Made by a program: the position numbers and the translations under genes | Part shown: piece after piece, positions 13,819 to 19,547 of the stretch | Layout of the letters: the number at the start of each line of letters is the position of its first letter | Numbering within the stretch: position 1 is the first letter of the stretch | Source: a virus | IMG/VR virus record: IMGVR_UViG_3300044911_003050 | Span: 1-20,053 of that record | Length of the DNA stretch: 20,053 nucleotides | Reading direction: 5' to 3' (one strand) | The notes under the pieces: generated by a model | The model's input: the letters and a program-made list of their open reading frames with translations, nothing else | Databases searched by the model: none | Told to the model about the DNA's origin: nothing

Positions 13819-14028
13819 TCAGGCGACGGCCTTGGCGGCGGCGAGGAGTTTGCGGCTGGACACCCGGCGGAGGACGCCGTCGAGCATCATGTTGTAGGAC
13901 ACCTTCGTGTTGACGACGTAGGGCTTGAGCCGACGCGCCACGGTGCCGTCCGAAAGGACGACGTACTCGGTGTCAGGGATGGAAGCCAGCAGGCGAGCCG
14001 GCGGGGTCTTGATGAGTTTCGTGATCAT
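13819..14028 (-). CDS. 69-aa protein, resembles the N-terminal part of phage HNH proteins
   Basis: From the ATG at 14028 the product reads IPDTEYVVLSDGTVARRLKP, then VSYNMMLDGVLRRVSSRKLL. A 'Y.vs..G.v.r.LkP' strand pair followed by a 'G..rr.s...L...a' strand-helix resembles the NUMOD4-like N-terminal module of many phage HNH endonucleases, but no HNH domain follows. It may be a reduced DNA-binding derivative. The ATG follows CTTCTCCTCCC, a pyrimidine tract, not a Shine-Dalgarno. Confidence 0.45.
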   Translation of the reverse strand: MITKLIKTPPARLLASIPDTEYVVLSDGTVARRLKPYVVNTKVSYNMMLDGVLRRVSSRKLLAAAKAVA

Positions 14029-14039
14029 GGGAGGAGAAG

Positions 14040-14474
14040 TCAGAGGTTGAATTGCTGCGCGTGGGAGAGCAAGCAAAAAGCGTCAGCAGTTTTGAGCGTG
14101 ATTTTTTCCACGCTGGGGAAGCGACGCTGGGCCTCCCGCTTCAGGACGTTCTTCCATTCCGTCGTGCTATGCCCGCCGCCCTTCTTCGTGCCGACGCCCA
14201 TCGTCTTCTGCCACTCCTGCGGGGTCACCAGCACGACCTTGAATCCGCGCCCCTGCCACAGGCCGACAATCCAGCCGTAGGAGTAGCCCAGTTTGAACGA
14301 CGCCGATGCCGGGATAGGGCCGACGAACGCCGGCACCTTCTCGATGACCACCGTCGTGTTGATCGGCGGACACAGTTCGACCAGGCCGTCGTTGTCGCCC
14401 CAAGTAATCTGGGAGCCTTCGTCCAGCACCCAGCCGCCGGACGCCCCCGGGTCGATGCAGAGGTAGGACTTCAT
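14040..14474 (-). CDS. RuvC-like Holliday junction resolvase
   Basis: The 144-aa protein begins with the RNase H-fold strand YLCIDPGASGGW (catalytic D8), has a second acidic residue in TTVVIEKV (E45) and a third near the end in LKTADAFCL (D131). This D-E-D spacing, plus VLVTPQEWQKTMGVGTKKGG in the middle, matches small phage RuvC-like resolvases. The fourth acidic residue of canonical RuvC is not obvious. It would cut four-way junctions left by phage recombination before packaging. The ATG overlaps the DUF551-like gene stop (ATGA). Confidence 0.8.
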   Translation of the reverse strand: MKSYLCIDPGASGGWVLDEGSQITWGDNDGLVELCPPINTTVVIEKVPAFVGPIPASASFKLGYSYGWIVGLWQGRGFKVVLVTPQEWQKTMGVGTKKGGGHSTTEWKNVLKREAQRRFPSVEKITLKTADAFCLLSHAQQFNL

Positions 14475-14662
14475 GGTAGTTCAGGAAAAGGAATCCAGTA
14501 TTCAGGGTTATATTCTTGATCGGTATATTTCATGCAGTCATGGCCTTCAACCTCGTACTTGGATTCGATACGACGAATCATAAAGATTTCCCCCACCTTC
14601 GGGTCGAGGGCAATAACCCAGACTCCTTCGGGTGCGGTGCTGATAGGTTTCCAGCCGCTCAT
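14471..14662 (-). CDS. DUF551-like small protein
   Basis: The 63-aa protein starts SGWKPISTAPEGVWVIALDP and ends PEYWIPFPELP. The 'W.pi.tAP..g..V' opening and the 'W.PlPe.P' close are the signature of the small DUF551-type phage proteins, whose function is unknown. It is coupled by ATGA overlaps on both sides. Confidence 0.7.
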   Translation of the reverse strand: MSGWKPISTAPEGVWVIALDPKVGEIFMIRRIESKYEVEGHDCMKYTDQEYNPEYWIPFPELP

Positions 14663-15132
14663 TTGGTCAGCTCCCGGTAGATGTTGCCCACCCGCTCCGC
14701 AGCATCGGCCTTCGCCTTCGGCGCGGTGACCAGCGAGTGGCCTACCGCCTTCGCCCCGCTGAAGCCCATGCTGAAAGCCAGATAAATCTGCTCAGGCGAA
14801 GGCTTCAGGATGCCGTCGTCGACGAGCCGCTCCCGGCACCACGTCACATAGGCCACGGCAATCGCCCGCTGGTTCTCAGGCACCCGCCACTCCTTCCGGC
14901 TGATCTTCGGCAGGCCGTGCTTCTCACGCCATTGGTTGGCCGTAATCCAGGCGGCGACATGGACCTGCCAAGCCCCGACCGCTTTCGTGCCGTCGCCGAC
15001 GGCGGCGTAGTTCATGCCGCTCTCGACCGCGCCGATGGCGTTCGTCAGGATGAGCAGTTCGGCCTTCTCCCGGGCTTCCGCAGGCATGGCCGCAAGCGTC
15101 GCAGCCAGCGTCATCAATAATGGATTCGTCAT
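14659..15132 (-). CDS. Lytic transglycosylase/lysozyme-like protein with signal peptide
   Basis: The 157-aa protein has a hydrophobic N-terminus (MTNPLLMTLAATLAAMPAEA) that could be a signal peptide cleaved after AEA. The SLT-like core follows: AIGAVESGMNYAAVGDGTKA and GAWQVHVAAW, with E37 as the likely catalytic Glu in 'aVESg...aVGDg..a.GawQ'. The rest is shorter than a full transglycosylase domain. It would cut peptidoglycan, as an endolysin or a virion/injection enzyme. It is the first gene of the long minus-strand block, far from the lysis cassette, so early expression is implied. Its leader GGTACCCCTAGGGGG-ATG holds a small palindrome. Confidence 0.65.
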   Translation of the reverse strand: MTNPLLMTLAATLAAMPAEAREKAELLILTNAIGAVESGMNYAAVGDGTKAVGAWQVHVAAWITANQWREKHGLPKISRKEWRVPENQRAIAVAYVTWCRERLVDDGILKPSPEQIYLAFSMGFSGAKAVGHSLVTAPKAKADAAERVGNIYRELTK

Positions 15133-15275
15133 CCCCCTAGGGGTACCGCCCGAAAAAACAAAGGCAATGAAATATTTATACCTCGAGGGGGGGAAATCCT
15201 TCCGAAAAATAAAAGGGGTCGCAATATTTCAGGGGGTCGGCGTTTTCGGATCATGCGCGTCGGCCATGCGTAGCC

Positions 15276-15388
15276 GGCGTTATTAACGCCAATCGACTTC
15301 CGCTTTAATTGGCCAATCTGTTATTAACGCCAATCAGCCTGGCGGTTCGACGGGTCGATGGCGCGGAGATTATGGCGTATTAATCGCC
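15276..15388. repeat. Repeated GTTATTAACGCCAATC and GGCG...CGCC palindromes
   Basis: GTTATTAACGCCAATC occurs at 15279-15294 and again at 15320-15335, 41 bp apart (about four helical turns). The first lies in the perfect palindrome GGCGTTATTAACGCC (15276-15290). A related GGCGTATTAATCGCC is at 15374-15388, and the palindrome ATTGGCCAAT is at 15308-15317. Spacing and symmetry suggest protein-binding sites (operators or origin iterons). Confidence 0.6.
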
Positions 15389-15526
15389 GCAAAAGTGCGT
15401 AGGAAAACCCCAGAAAAATCCGGGGTAACGCCCCTGAAAATGAATTTTTTATGGGGAAAACGAAAAAAATCGGTTTTTGGCGAGGGTCAGTATGAGTTCC
15501 GCCTGGCGACCCCCCATGAATCGCCA

Positions 15527-15557
15527 GTTCACTAGTGAACAAGCGTTCACCTGAACG
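15527..15557. promoter_or_regulatory. Tandem GTTCA/TGAAC inverted repeats (probable operators)
   Basis: GTTCACTAGTGAAC (15527-15540) is a perfect 14-bp palindrome. CGTTCACCTGAACG (15544-15557) has 6-bp arms around CC. Their centres are 17 bp apart and both contain GTTCA and TGAAC half-sites, as for a dimeric repressor binding two adjacent sites. Confidence 0.55.
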
Positions 15558-15573
15558 AAACATGACATCCTTA

Positions 15574-15592
15574 CTAATGATTAAATCATTAG
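15574..15592. promoter_or_regulatory. 19-bp AT-rich perfect palindrome
   Basis: CTAATGATTAAATCATTAG has 9-bp arms around a single central base. With no G/C-rich stem and no T-tract it is a poor terminator and a better candidate for a dimer-binding operator. It lies 17 nt from the GTTCA/TGAAC pair. Confidence 0.5.
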
Positions 15593-15654
15593 CTCGCCGC
15601 CCATGTTTCGGGGTAATGTTAGGTTACTTACCTTTGATTTGTAAACCTCCATTC

Positions 15655-15955
15655 TTCCGCCGGCGGACGGCGGGGCGGCGGCACGGGGTCACCGGCGGCG
15701 GACGGTTGCCGCCCTTCCGGGGCGGCGCGGGGCCGGCGGCAGGCCGGCGGCAAGGGTTTGACCAGGCCGGCGGCAGGCCGGCAGGCGGGGCAAGGGAAGC
15801 CGGCGGCCAGGCACGGCCGGACGGCGGGAAGGGGTAGGGCGGCAGCCGGGCGGCACGGGGCCGCGATCGCGTAAGCTTTTGCCGGCCAGGCGGCCAGGCG
15901 GCGGAGGAAAGGGGAAGGGGAAGCCGGCAGGCAAACCGGCGGCACCGGGCCGGCC
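15655..15955. repeat. GC-rich CCGGC/GGCGGC low-complexity non-coding block
   Basis: This ~300-nt stretch is built of imperfect GGCCGGCGGC and GCCGGC units (for example around 15730-15790 and 15935-15950). Frames across it give only Pro/Arg/Ala-rich products with no protein character, so I treat it as non-coding. It contains one GCGATCGC (15863-15870). A second block of the same style lies at the other side of the gene cluster. Confidence 0.65.
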
Positions 15956-15956
15956 T

Positions 15957-15972
15957 GGTTTATGCGCTTAAC
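15957..15972. repeat. GGTTTATGCGCTTAAC repeat, copy 1
   Basis: An exact 16-mer shared with 19606-19621; the first 15 bases also occur at 17952-17966, where they cover the last codons and stop (minus strand Leu-Ser-Ala-stop) of the 133-aa gene. At this copy there is no gene, so it may be a displaced fragment of a gene end or a functional DNA site. Confidence 0.6.
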
Positions 15973-16006
15973 AAATGCCGGCCTGACAAACGGGGCAGCA
16001 TTAGGG

Positions 16007-16036
16007 AAAAGAAAAGCCCCGGGGCTGCCGGGGCTT
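16007..16036 (-). terminator. Intrinsic terminator of the right-hand gene cluster
   Basis: AAGCCCCGG (16014-16022) pairs with CCGGGGCTT (16028-16036) around a 5-nt loop, a strong GC-rich 9-bp stem. On the minus strand it is followed by TTCTTTTCCC. It lies 24 nt downstream of the last gene of the cluster (stop at 16061). Confidence 0.8.
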
Positions 16037-16060
16037 GTAAGGGAGGGAGTTTGCCGGGCT

Positions 16061-16585
16061 TTATTCACCGGCGGCGGCCTGGAACCGGCCTAGCTTGTCA
16101 AAGAATAAGGCAAGCCGGGGCAATAGCTCCGGCTTAATCCGTTTGAATTCCGCCGTAGCAATCCATCCAAGCTCCGGCGTACCGTACCAGGTTACTTGCC
16201 ACTTGCGGCAGGCTGCCGCGATCGCGGCGGCGTGATCACTAGGCAAGGCCCAGGCATGGCCGCCGCCGTAACCGTAAGCTGTTGCCTTAATCAGCCGGTG
16301 CGCTGCGGCGGCAAGCTGCGGCCGGTGGGATGTTAACGGGATTAAGCCGGCGTTTACCCCTTCGCCGAAAAACTTAAATTGAGCGGCAACGGGATACCAG
16401 GAAAACCAGCCGGAAACCGTCCGCCGTTTGCCGGCAACGGTCAATTGAACCGCCGCCCGGAAAACGTCACCATAAAAAACGTCCCGGCCGGTTATAACCG
16501 CCGTCCGTATTACGCGATCGCGGCAAACAACCGGCAGCCGGCGGCCTGGGGCCATGCCGGCGGATAAGGGGAAAGGTTTACGCAT
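16061..16585 (-). CDS. Hypothetical 174-aa protein, last gene of the right cluster
   Basis: No family is recognised. The N-terminal part may be beta-rich (RVIRTAVITGRDVFYGDVFR, VQLTVAGKRRTVSGWFSWYP). The middle is helical with Ala and aromatic residues (LAAAAHRLIKATAYGYGGGH), and the end is FKRIKPELLPRLALFF. Its codons are dominated by GCC/GCG/CCG, as elsewhere in this block. Two GCGATCGC octamers fall inside it in different reading frames (one reads A-I-A, one R-D-R). It starts 8 nt before the end of the preceding gene. Confidence 0.6.
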   Translation of the reverse strand: MRKPFPLSAGMAPGRRLPVVCRDRVIRTAVITGRDVFYGDVFRAAVQLTVAGKRRTVSGWFSWYPVAAQFKFFGEGVNAGLIPLTSHRPQLAAAAHRLIKATAYGYGGGHAWALPSDHAAAIAAACRKWQVTWYGTPELGWIATAEFKRIKPELLPRLALFFDKLGRFQAAAGE

Positions 16586-16907
16586 GGAGGGAGGGAGTTT
16601 TAAAAGGGACGGCGGCGGCGTTTAAACCCTTGGCAATGTCATAAAGCTCCGCCGCCTGGTCTTCCGGCAATCCGCCCCGGCGGACGGCGGCAAACCAATT
16701 AAAGGCACGGGCCGCCCGGCCTAGGCAAAGGGCCATGCGCTTACGCCGGACGGGGCAAGCCGGTTTAATGCGGAGGGATTTAAGGGCGGGATTGGCCGCC
16801 CACAAAGCAGGGCAGCAATCCTCAATAAAGAAGGGCGGCGGATTAATCGACACAAGCCCCGCCCGATTAAGGGCGGCGGCGGCGGCGTGTATAGGTTCGT
16901 TTTCCAT
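16578..16907 (-). CDS. Hypothetical 109-aa Ala-rich protein
   Basis: From the ATG at 16907, 1 nt after the previous stop, the protein reads MENEPIHAAAAALNRAGLVS, then a Cys/Pro-containing segment (FFIEDCCPALWAANPALKSL, ACPVRRKRMALCLGRAARAF) and a helical end (EDQAAELYDIAKGLNAAAVP). Four Cys are present (CC, ACP, LCL) but not in a clear metal-binding pattern. No family is recognised. Confidence 0.6.
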   Translation of the reverse strand: MENEPIHAAAAALNRAGLVSINPPPFFIEDCCPALWAANPALKSLRIKPACPVRRKRMALCLGRAARAFNWFAAVRRGGLPEDQAAELYDIAKGLNAAAVPFKTPSLHA

Positions 16908-16908
16908 G

Positions 16909-17070
16909 TCAGGCGGAAGGGGTTTCAACGGTAACGTCTAAGGTTTCAAACTCCCCTTCCGAAAATGCCGTTTGAAGGGCCATGTCCGCCGCTTGGCTTT
17001 CGTTTGCCGCTTCTACTTCAACAGTAACTAGGTAACGGACGTAAACGATATAGTTTTGTTTTTTGGGCAT
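16909..17070 (-). CDS. 53-aa small beta-alpha protein
   Basis: From the ATG at 17070 the product is MPKKQNYIVYVRYLVTVEVE followed by AANESQAADMALQTAFSEGE. The plan of a strand pair with alternating hydrophobics, an 'A.s..eA...A' helix and a last strand (FETLDVTVE) is that of tiny ferredoxin-like phage/bacterial proteins of unknown function. The ATG lies 4 nt after the Gp88-like stop; the longer upstream frame runs through that gene. Confidence 0.6.
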   Translation of the reverse strand: MPKKQNYIVYVRYLVTVEVEAANESQAADMALQTAFSEGEFETLDVTVETPSA

Positions 17071-17074
17071 AGGG

Positions 17075-17935
17075 TTAAGCGGCAACGGTTGCGCGGATGA
17101 CAAAGCCGGATTTGTCGGCCTTTGCTTTGCCTTTAGCTTTGAGAATTCCAATCCGGCCTTTGCCGTCCGTTGCCTTGCGATCTAGAAACCGCAAATCATG
17201 CCGATCGGCGGAAAAGGTGGGGCGTGCTTCCGGCAAACCAGGCAAGGCAAACCGTTGCCCCACCTTTACCCCGTCCGCAACGGCGGCAACGTTAACGCCG
17301 GCGGCCAAGGCGATCCCGGCGGCGGCGGCGTTATTCTCCGCAAGGGAAAAGGTAAGGTGATAGCCCTTGGGCAATTCACCCTTGGCAAAGGCAATCGCTC
17401 GGCGGATTGACTTCGTATAATCGTAAAAACGGACGGACGGGAATTCGGCGAACAATTCCGGGGCTAACTTTTCCCAGGGCAAATCCGACGTGCCATTGAG
17501 ACGAACAACCGGCTTCAGGCTGCGCTTGCCGGCTTTCCTTACTAGGGCGGCGATTTCCCCTTTAAGGGCAGCAATAAAGCCGGCCCGGTTATCATGCAGG
17601 AACCTAGTCCTCATTACCCTTGCCGCATTTACCTCTTCAAAGATGCCGGCCCGGCCGGCCGTAAAGAGGCAGGCGGCCAGGCAGCCGGCGGACGCATGAG
17701 GGCAAAGGTTGCCAACGCCGGCAAGCTGCCCCGGGGCAAGATAAAGAATCCCGGTTAAATAACCGCTTGCCGTTCCCTTATCCGTTTTTGCGTCCGCTTC
17801 TACGGATAGCAAATAAGAGGGCATCTTAAATGCCGCGATCGCGGCCGGGTGGACAACCGGGGCGGCAGCGGCCAGGCCGGCATTTACTAGCAAAGCCGGA
17901 TTAACCGCCGGCACGGGATTGTTTATGGGTTTCAT
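17075..17935 (-). CDS. Phage Gp88-like protein with CX6CX3C motif
   Basis: The 286-aa protein contains a strongly patterned region I recognise from phage 'Gp88/gene product 88' proteins: GILYLAPGQLAGVGNLCPHA followed by SAGCLAACLFTAGRAG (C78, C85, C89), then AARVMRTRFLHDNRAGFIAA, VVRLNGTSDLPWEKLAPELF and the FPSVRFYDYTKSI motif. The three spaced Cys suggest an Fe-S or metal site. The nearby invariant 'R-L-N-G-T-S-D', 'Y-D-Y-T-K' motifs suggest an enzyme. The biochemical role of the family is not known to me. N-terminal ~35 residues are Ala/Pro-rich and probably disordered. It is the largest and only recognisable gene in the GCGATCGC-rich block. Confidence 0.78.
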   Translation of the reverse strand: MKPINNPVPAVNPALLVNAGLAAAAPVVHPAAIAAFKMPSYLLSVEADAKTDKGTASGYLTGILYLAPGQLAGVGNLCPHASAGCLAACLFTAGRAGIFEEVNAARVMRTRFLHDNRAGFIAALKGEIAALVRKAGKRSLKPVVRLNGTSDLPWEKLAPELFAEFPSVRFYDYTKSIRRAIAFAKGELPKGYHLTFSLAENNAAAAGIALAAGVNVAAVADGVKVGQRFALPGLPEARPTFSADRHDLRFLDRKATDGKGRIGILKAKGKAKADKSGFVIRATVAA

Positions 17936-17951
17936 GGGTTTTAGGGGAAAG

Positions 17952-17966
17952 GGTTTATGCGCTTAA
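17952..17966. repeat. GGTTTATGCGCTTAA repeat, copy 2
   Basis: Fifteen bases identical to the copies at 15957 and 19606; here it carries the stop of the 133-aa gene. This suggests the other two copies may be fragments of a similar gene end. Confidence 0.55.
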
Positions 17967-18356
17967 GGGATTATTAAGGGCGGCACGGGCGGCGGCGGCA
18001 TCGGCGGCCAGCTGTTCGGCGATCGCGGCGGCATCGGCGGCGTGTTCCGCAAGGTCGGCGGCCCGGGCGGCCGCTTCCTTTGCCAGCTTCTCCGCCCTTT
18101 CGGCGGCGGCCGTCAATTGTTCAATCCTCCATTGCTCTTCCCGCCGGGCGGCAACCCGGGCGGCAACCCGGGATTGTTCCCAGTCCGCATAATGCAAAAG
18201 GGCGGCCCGGAGCTGTTTAAATTCAAAATATCTGTCCGCATAAATGTCCGCCGCCTGGCCGGCATCGAACAGGTTTGATGAATCATGCGCTTCCTGAATT
18301 ACGGTGAAGGCCGCATCTATTGCCAATCCGACTAATTGCTCGTTGTTTTCTTTCAT
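17955..18356 (-). CDS. 133-aa Ala-rich helical protein
   Basis: The ATG at 18356 begins MKENNEQLVGLAIDAAFTVI; a globular helical N-terminal part (to ~60) is followed by a long Ala/Glu/Arg helix from ~65 on (AARREEQWRIEQLTAAAERA, EKLAKEAAARAADLAEHAAD). The latter is a low-complexity coiled-coil or extended single helix ending in LNNPLSA. The frame continues upstream to 18605 but reads Pro/Arg-rich shadow of the neighbouring gene. No function recognised. Confidence 0.6.
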   Translation of the reverse strand: MKENNEQLVGLAIDAAFTVIQEAHDSSNLFDAGQAADIYADRYFEFKQLRAALLHYADWEQSRVAARVAARREEQWRIEQLTAAAERAEKLAKEAAARAADLAEHAADAAAIAEQLAADAAAARAALNNPLSA

Positions 18357-18375
18357 GTTTTTTGGGGTTTGGAGA

Positions 18376-18735
18376 TTAAAGGACGGCGGCCAGGGGAATC
18401 CCGTCCGGCAGGTTTTCGGTTGCGGCCGCGATCGCGTCGCCGGCAAGGGCGGCCAGCTCCTCTTTAAGGGCCGGCAGCATAGGGAAACCGCCGGGAAGCA
18501 TGGCAACCCCTTCGGCACGTTGCCAAGCCCCGGAAGGATTGCCGGCCATGCGGCAAAGGTATTCAATCCTAACTTGGCCCCAGGCCTGGCCGGCTTCCCA
18601 ATCAATCAATATTGCCGCCTTGCCCCAATGCTTTCCAGGCGGGGCGGACGGTTCAAACCAGACCTTGCGGATTTCAAAGCCTTCGCCGCTGCGCTTAAAG
18701 AGAAGGGCGGCAATCGTATCTTGTTGTTTCTTCAT
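18376..18735 (-). CDS. Hypothetical 119-aa protein
   Basis: No family is recognised. It begins MKKQQDTIAALLFKRSGEGF, has aromatic-rich beta-type sequence (WEAGQAWGQVRIEYLCRM, WQRAEGVAMLPGGFP) and an Ala-rich C-terminal helix (ALKEELAALAGDAIAAATE) that spans one GCGATCGC. The ATG follows CCCTTTCCCCTAAC, the pyrimidine leader typical of this cluster. Confidence 0.6.
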   Translation of the reverse strand: MKKQQDTIAALLFKRSGEGFEIRKVWFEPSAPPGKHWGKAAILIDWEAGQAWGQVRIEYLCRMAGNPSGAWQRAEGVAMLPGGFPMLPALKEELAALAGDAIAAATENLPDGIPLAAVL

Positions 18736-18749
18736 GTTAGGGGAAAGGG

Positions 18750-19145
18750 TTAAGCGGTTTCTTCGTCATCTGGCCAGGGCTGCCGGGATTGTTCCTCATG
18801 CCGGGCCATGCGTTCGTCATCTTCGTCTTCCTGCTCATCTTCCCAGGCCTTCGCGATCGCGTCGGCAATCAAGGTCAGCCGGGCGGCATCTTCCCACCCT
18901 AGGGAATCACTAGGGAAAGCTTCCCTAAAGGCACGGGCGGCGGCGTTCAACATGGCCGGAGCGTGTTCCAGCTCTTTCCAGGTCAGGCAGCCGGCGACAT
19001 AATCCAAGTTATCAAGAATCCCGGCGACGTTAATGCCGGCAAGCTTCCGGGCGGGAACCTGGCAAGCGGTTGCCGCCAGTCCGTCGGCAATGGCGGCAAC
19101 GGTGGCAAGGTGGGATTGGATGAGCGGAGGAAGCGGGGTTTTCAT
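18750..19145 (-). CDS. 131-aa acidic-tailed helical protein
   Basis: From the ATG at 19145 the protein is helical (LATVAAIADGLAATACQVPA, NAAARAFREAFPSDSLGWED) and ends in a highly acidic tail (WEDEQEDEDDERMARHEEQS). An acidic low-complexity tail on a small helical phage protein is compatible with nucleic-acid mimicry or protein binding, but no family is recognised. The GCGATCGC at 18853-18860 lies within ADAIAKAWED. Confidence 0.6.
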   Translation of the reverse strand: MKTPLPPLIQSHLATVAAIADGLAATACQVPARKLAGINVAGILDNLDYVAGCLTWKELEHAPAMLNAAARAFREAFPSDSLGWEDAARLTLIADAIAKAWEDEQEDEDDERMARHEEQSRQPWPDDEETA

Positions 19146-19155
19146 GTTAGGGAAA

Positions 19156-19239
19156 TTAGATGGAGAAAACGGCAACGGTTATCAGCCAGGCAATGGCGAC
19201 AATGGCGGCGGCGGTTAACAGGTCTTTTAGGTTTTGCAT
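19156..19239 (-). CDS. 27-aa single-pass membrane peptide
   Basis: A short frame from ATG at 19239 fills the gap between two genes. It has a polar start (MQNLKD) and a hydrophobic helix (LLTAAAIVAIAWLITVAVFS). The leader CCCTTTCCCACCT matches other starts in the cluster. It recalls the 28-aa membrane peptide at 12452-12538 in size and design but not in sequence. Confidence 0.5.
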   Translation of the reverse strand: MQNLKDLLTAAAIVAIAWLITVAVFSI

Positions 19240-19266
19240 AGGTGGGAAAGGGAAAGCGGTTGCGGT

Positions 19267-19470
19267 TTACTTATTGGACTGATATTCGGCCCTAAAATTT
19301 AAAGGTAGAATGACGGGGTTTCCTCTATTCCATTCAATCATATGTTGAACAATTGAATTTGCTTCATCTTTAGTCCAAACGGACGCACCTGATACTTTGC
19401 CGGAAGCAAAGCCAAAGCCATCAACATAAAAAGCATTGTGAGACGAGGAATATATAATGTAGTTTTTCAT
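19267..19470 (-). CDS. 67-aa hypothetical protein, first gene of the right cluster
   Basis: From the ATG at 19470 the product reads MKNYIIYSSSHNAFYVDGFG, then FASGKVSGASVWTKDEANSI and a short C-terminal strand (NPVILPLNF). A strand-strand-'W..deA..iv..m' helix layout is found in many small phage proteins of unknown role. Unlike the rest of the cluster it is AT-rich with ordinary codon use. A promoter just upstream places the RNA start only ~3 nt before this ATG, which argues against the in-frame start at 19515. Confidence 0.65.
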   Translation of the reverse strand: MKNYIIYSSSHNAFYVDGFGFASGKVSGASVWTKDEANSIVQHMIEWNRGNPVILPLNFRAEYQSNK

Positions 19471-19472
19471 AT

Positions 19473-19509
19473 CGCCGTCTTTATAGGACGCATTTCCGGG
19501 GCACGTCAA
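19473..19509 (-). promoter_or_regulatory. Sigma70-like promoter of the right cluster, near-leaderless
   Basis: On the minus strand TTGACG (19509-19504) and TATAAA (19485-19480) are separated by 18 bp, each matching the consensus at five of six positions. The predicted start (~19473) is about 3 nt from the ATG at 19470, so the first gene would be translated from a leaderless or nearly leaderless mRNA. Confidence 0.65.
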
Positions 19510-19533
19510 TGTCATTCTGTCAGAAACTTTGAC

Positions 19534-19545
19534 CCTTTATAAAGG
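19534..19545. promoter_or_regulatory. Palindrome CCTTTATAAAGG upstream of the promoter
   Basis: A perfect 12-bp palindrome 25 bp upstream of the -35 element. It could bind a dimeric regulator of the right cluster; no other copy was noticed. Confidence 0.35.
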
Positions 19546-19547
19546 CA

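Larger units (their letters stand above)
15133..15650 (-). promoter_or_regulatory. Non-coding control region upstream of the replication block
   Basis: No convincing gene is found in this ~520-nt region, which is more AT-rich than both flanks. It holds a repeated 16-mer, three perfect or near-perfect palindromes and A/T tracts (for example around 15440-15475), as expected of an operator/promoter or origin region. A TATAAA at 15180-15175 (minus) could be a -10 element for the gene at 15132, but I see no good -35. A 23-codon frame (15652-15581, minus) ends inside one palindrome and could be a leader peptide; a 79-codon frame (15324-15563) has no protein-like character. Confidence 0.5.

Noticed and set aside
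15324-15563. A 79-codon minus-strand frame in the control region
   Set aside because: Its start and early codons are made of the GTTCA/TGAAC palindromes and the product has no family-like pattern; the region is better read as regulatory DNA.
15581-15652. A 23-codon minus-strand frame (MEVYKSKVSNL...)
   Set aside because: It is plausible as a leader peptide but too short and unsupported; its stop lies in a palindrome that has its own likely role.
15628-16068. 146-codon Pro/Arg/Ala-rich frame over the GC-rich block
   Set aside because: Low-complexity composition, overlap with the terminator, and no start context; it is a result of high GC.
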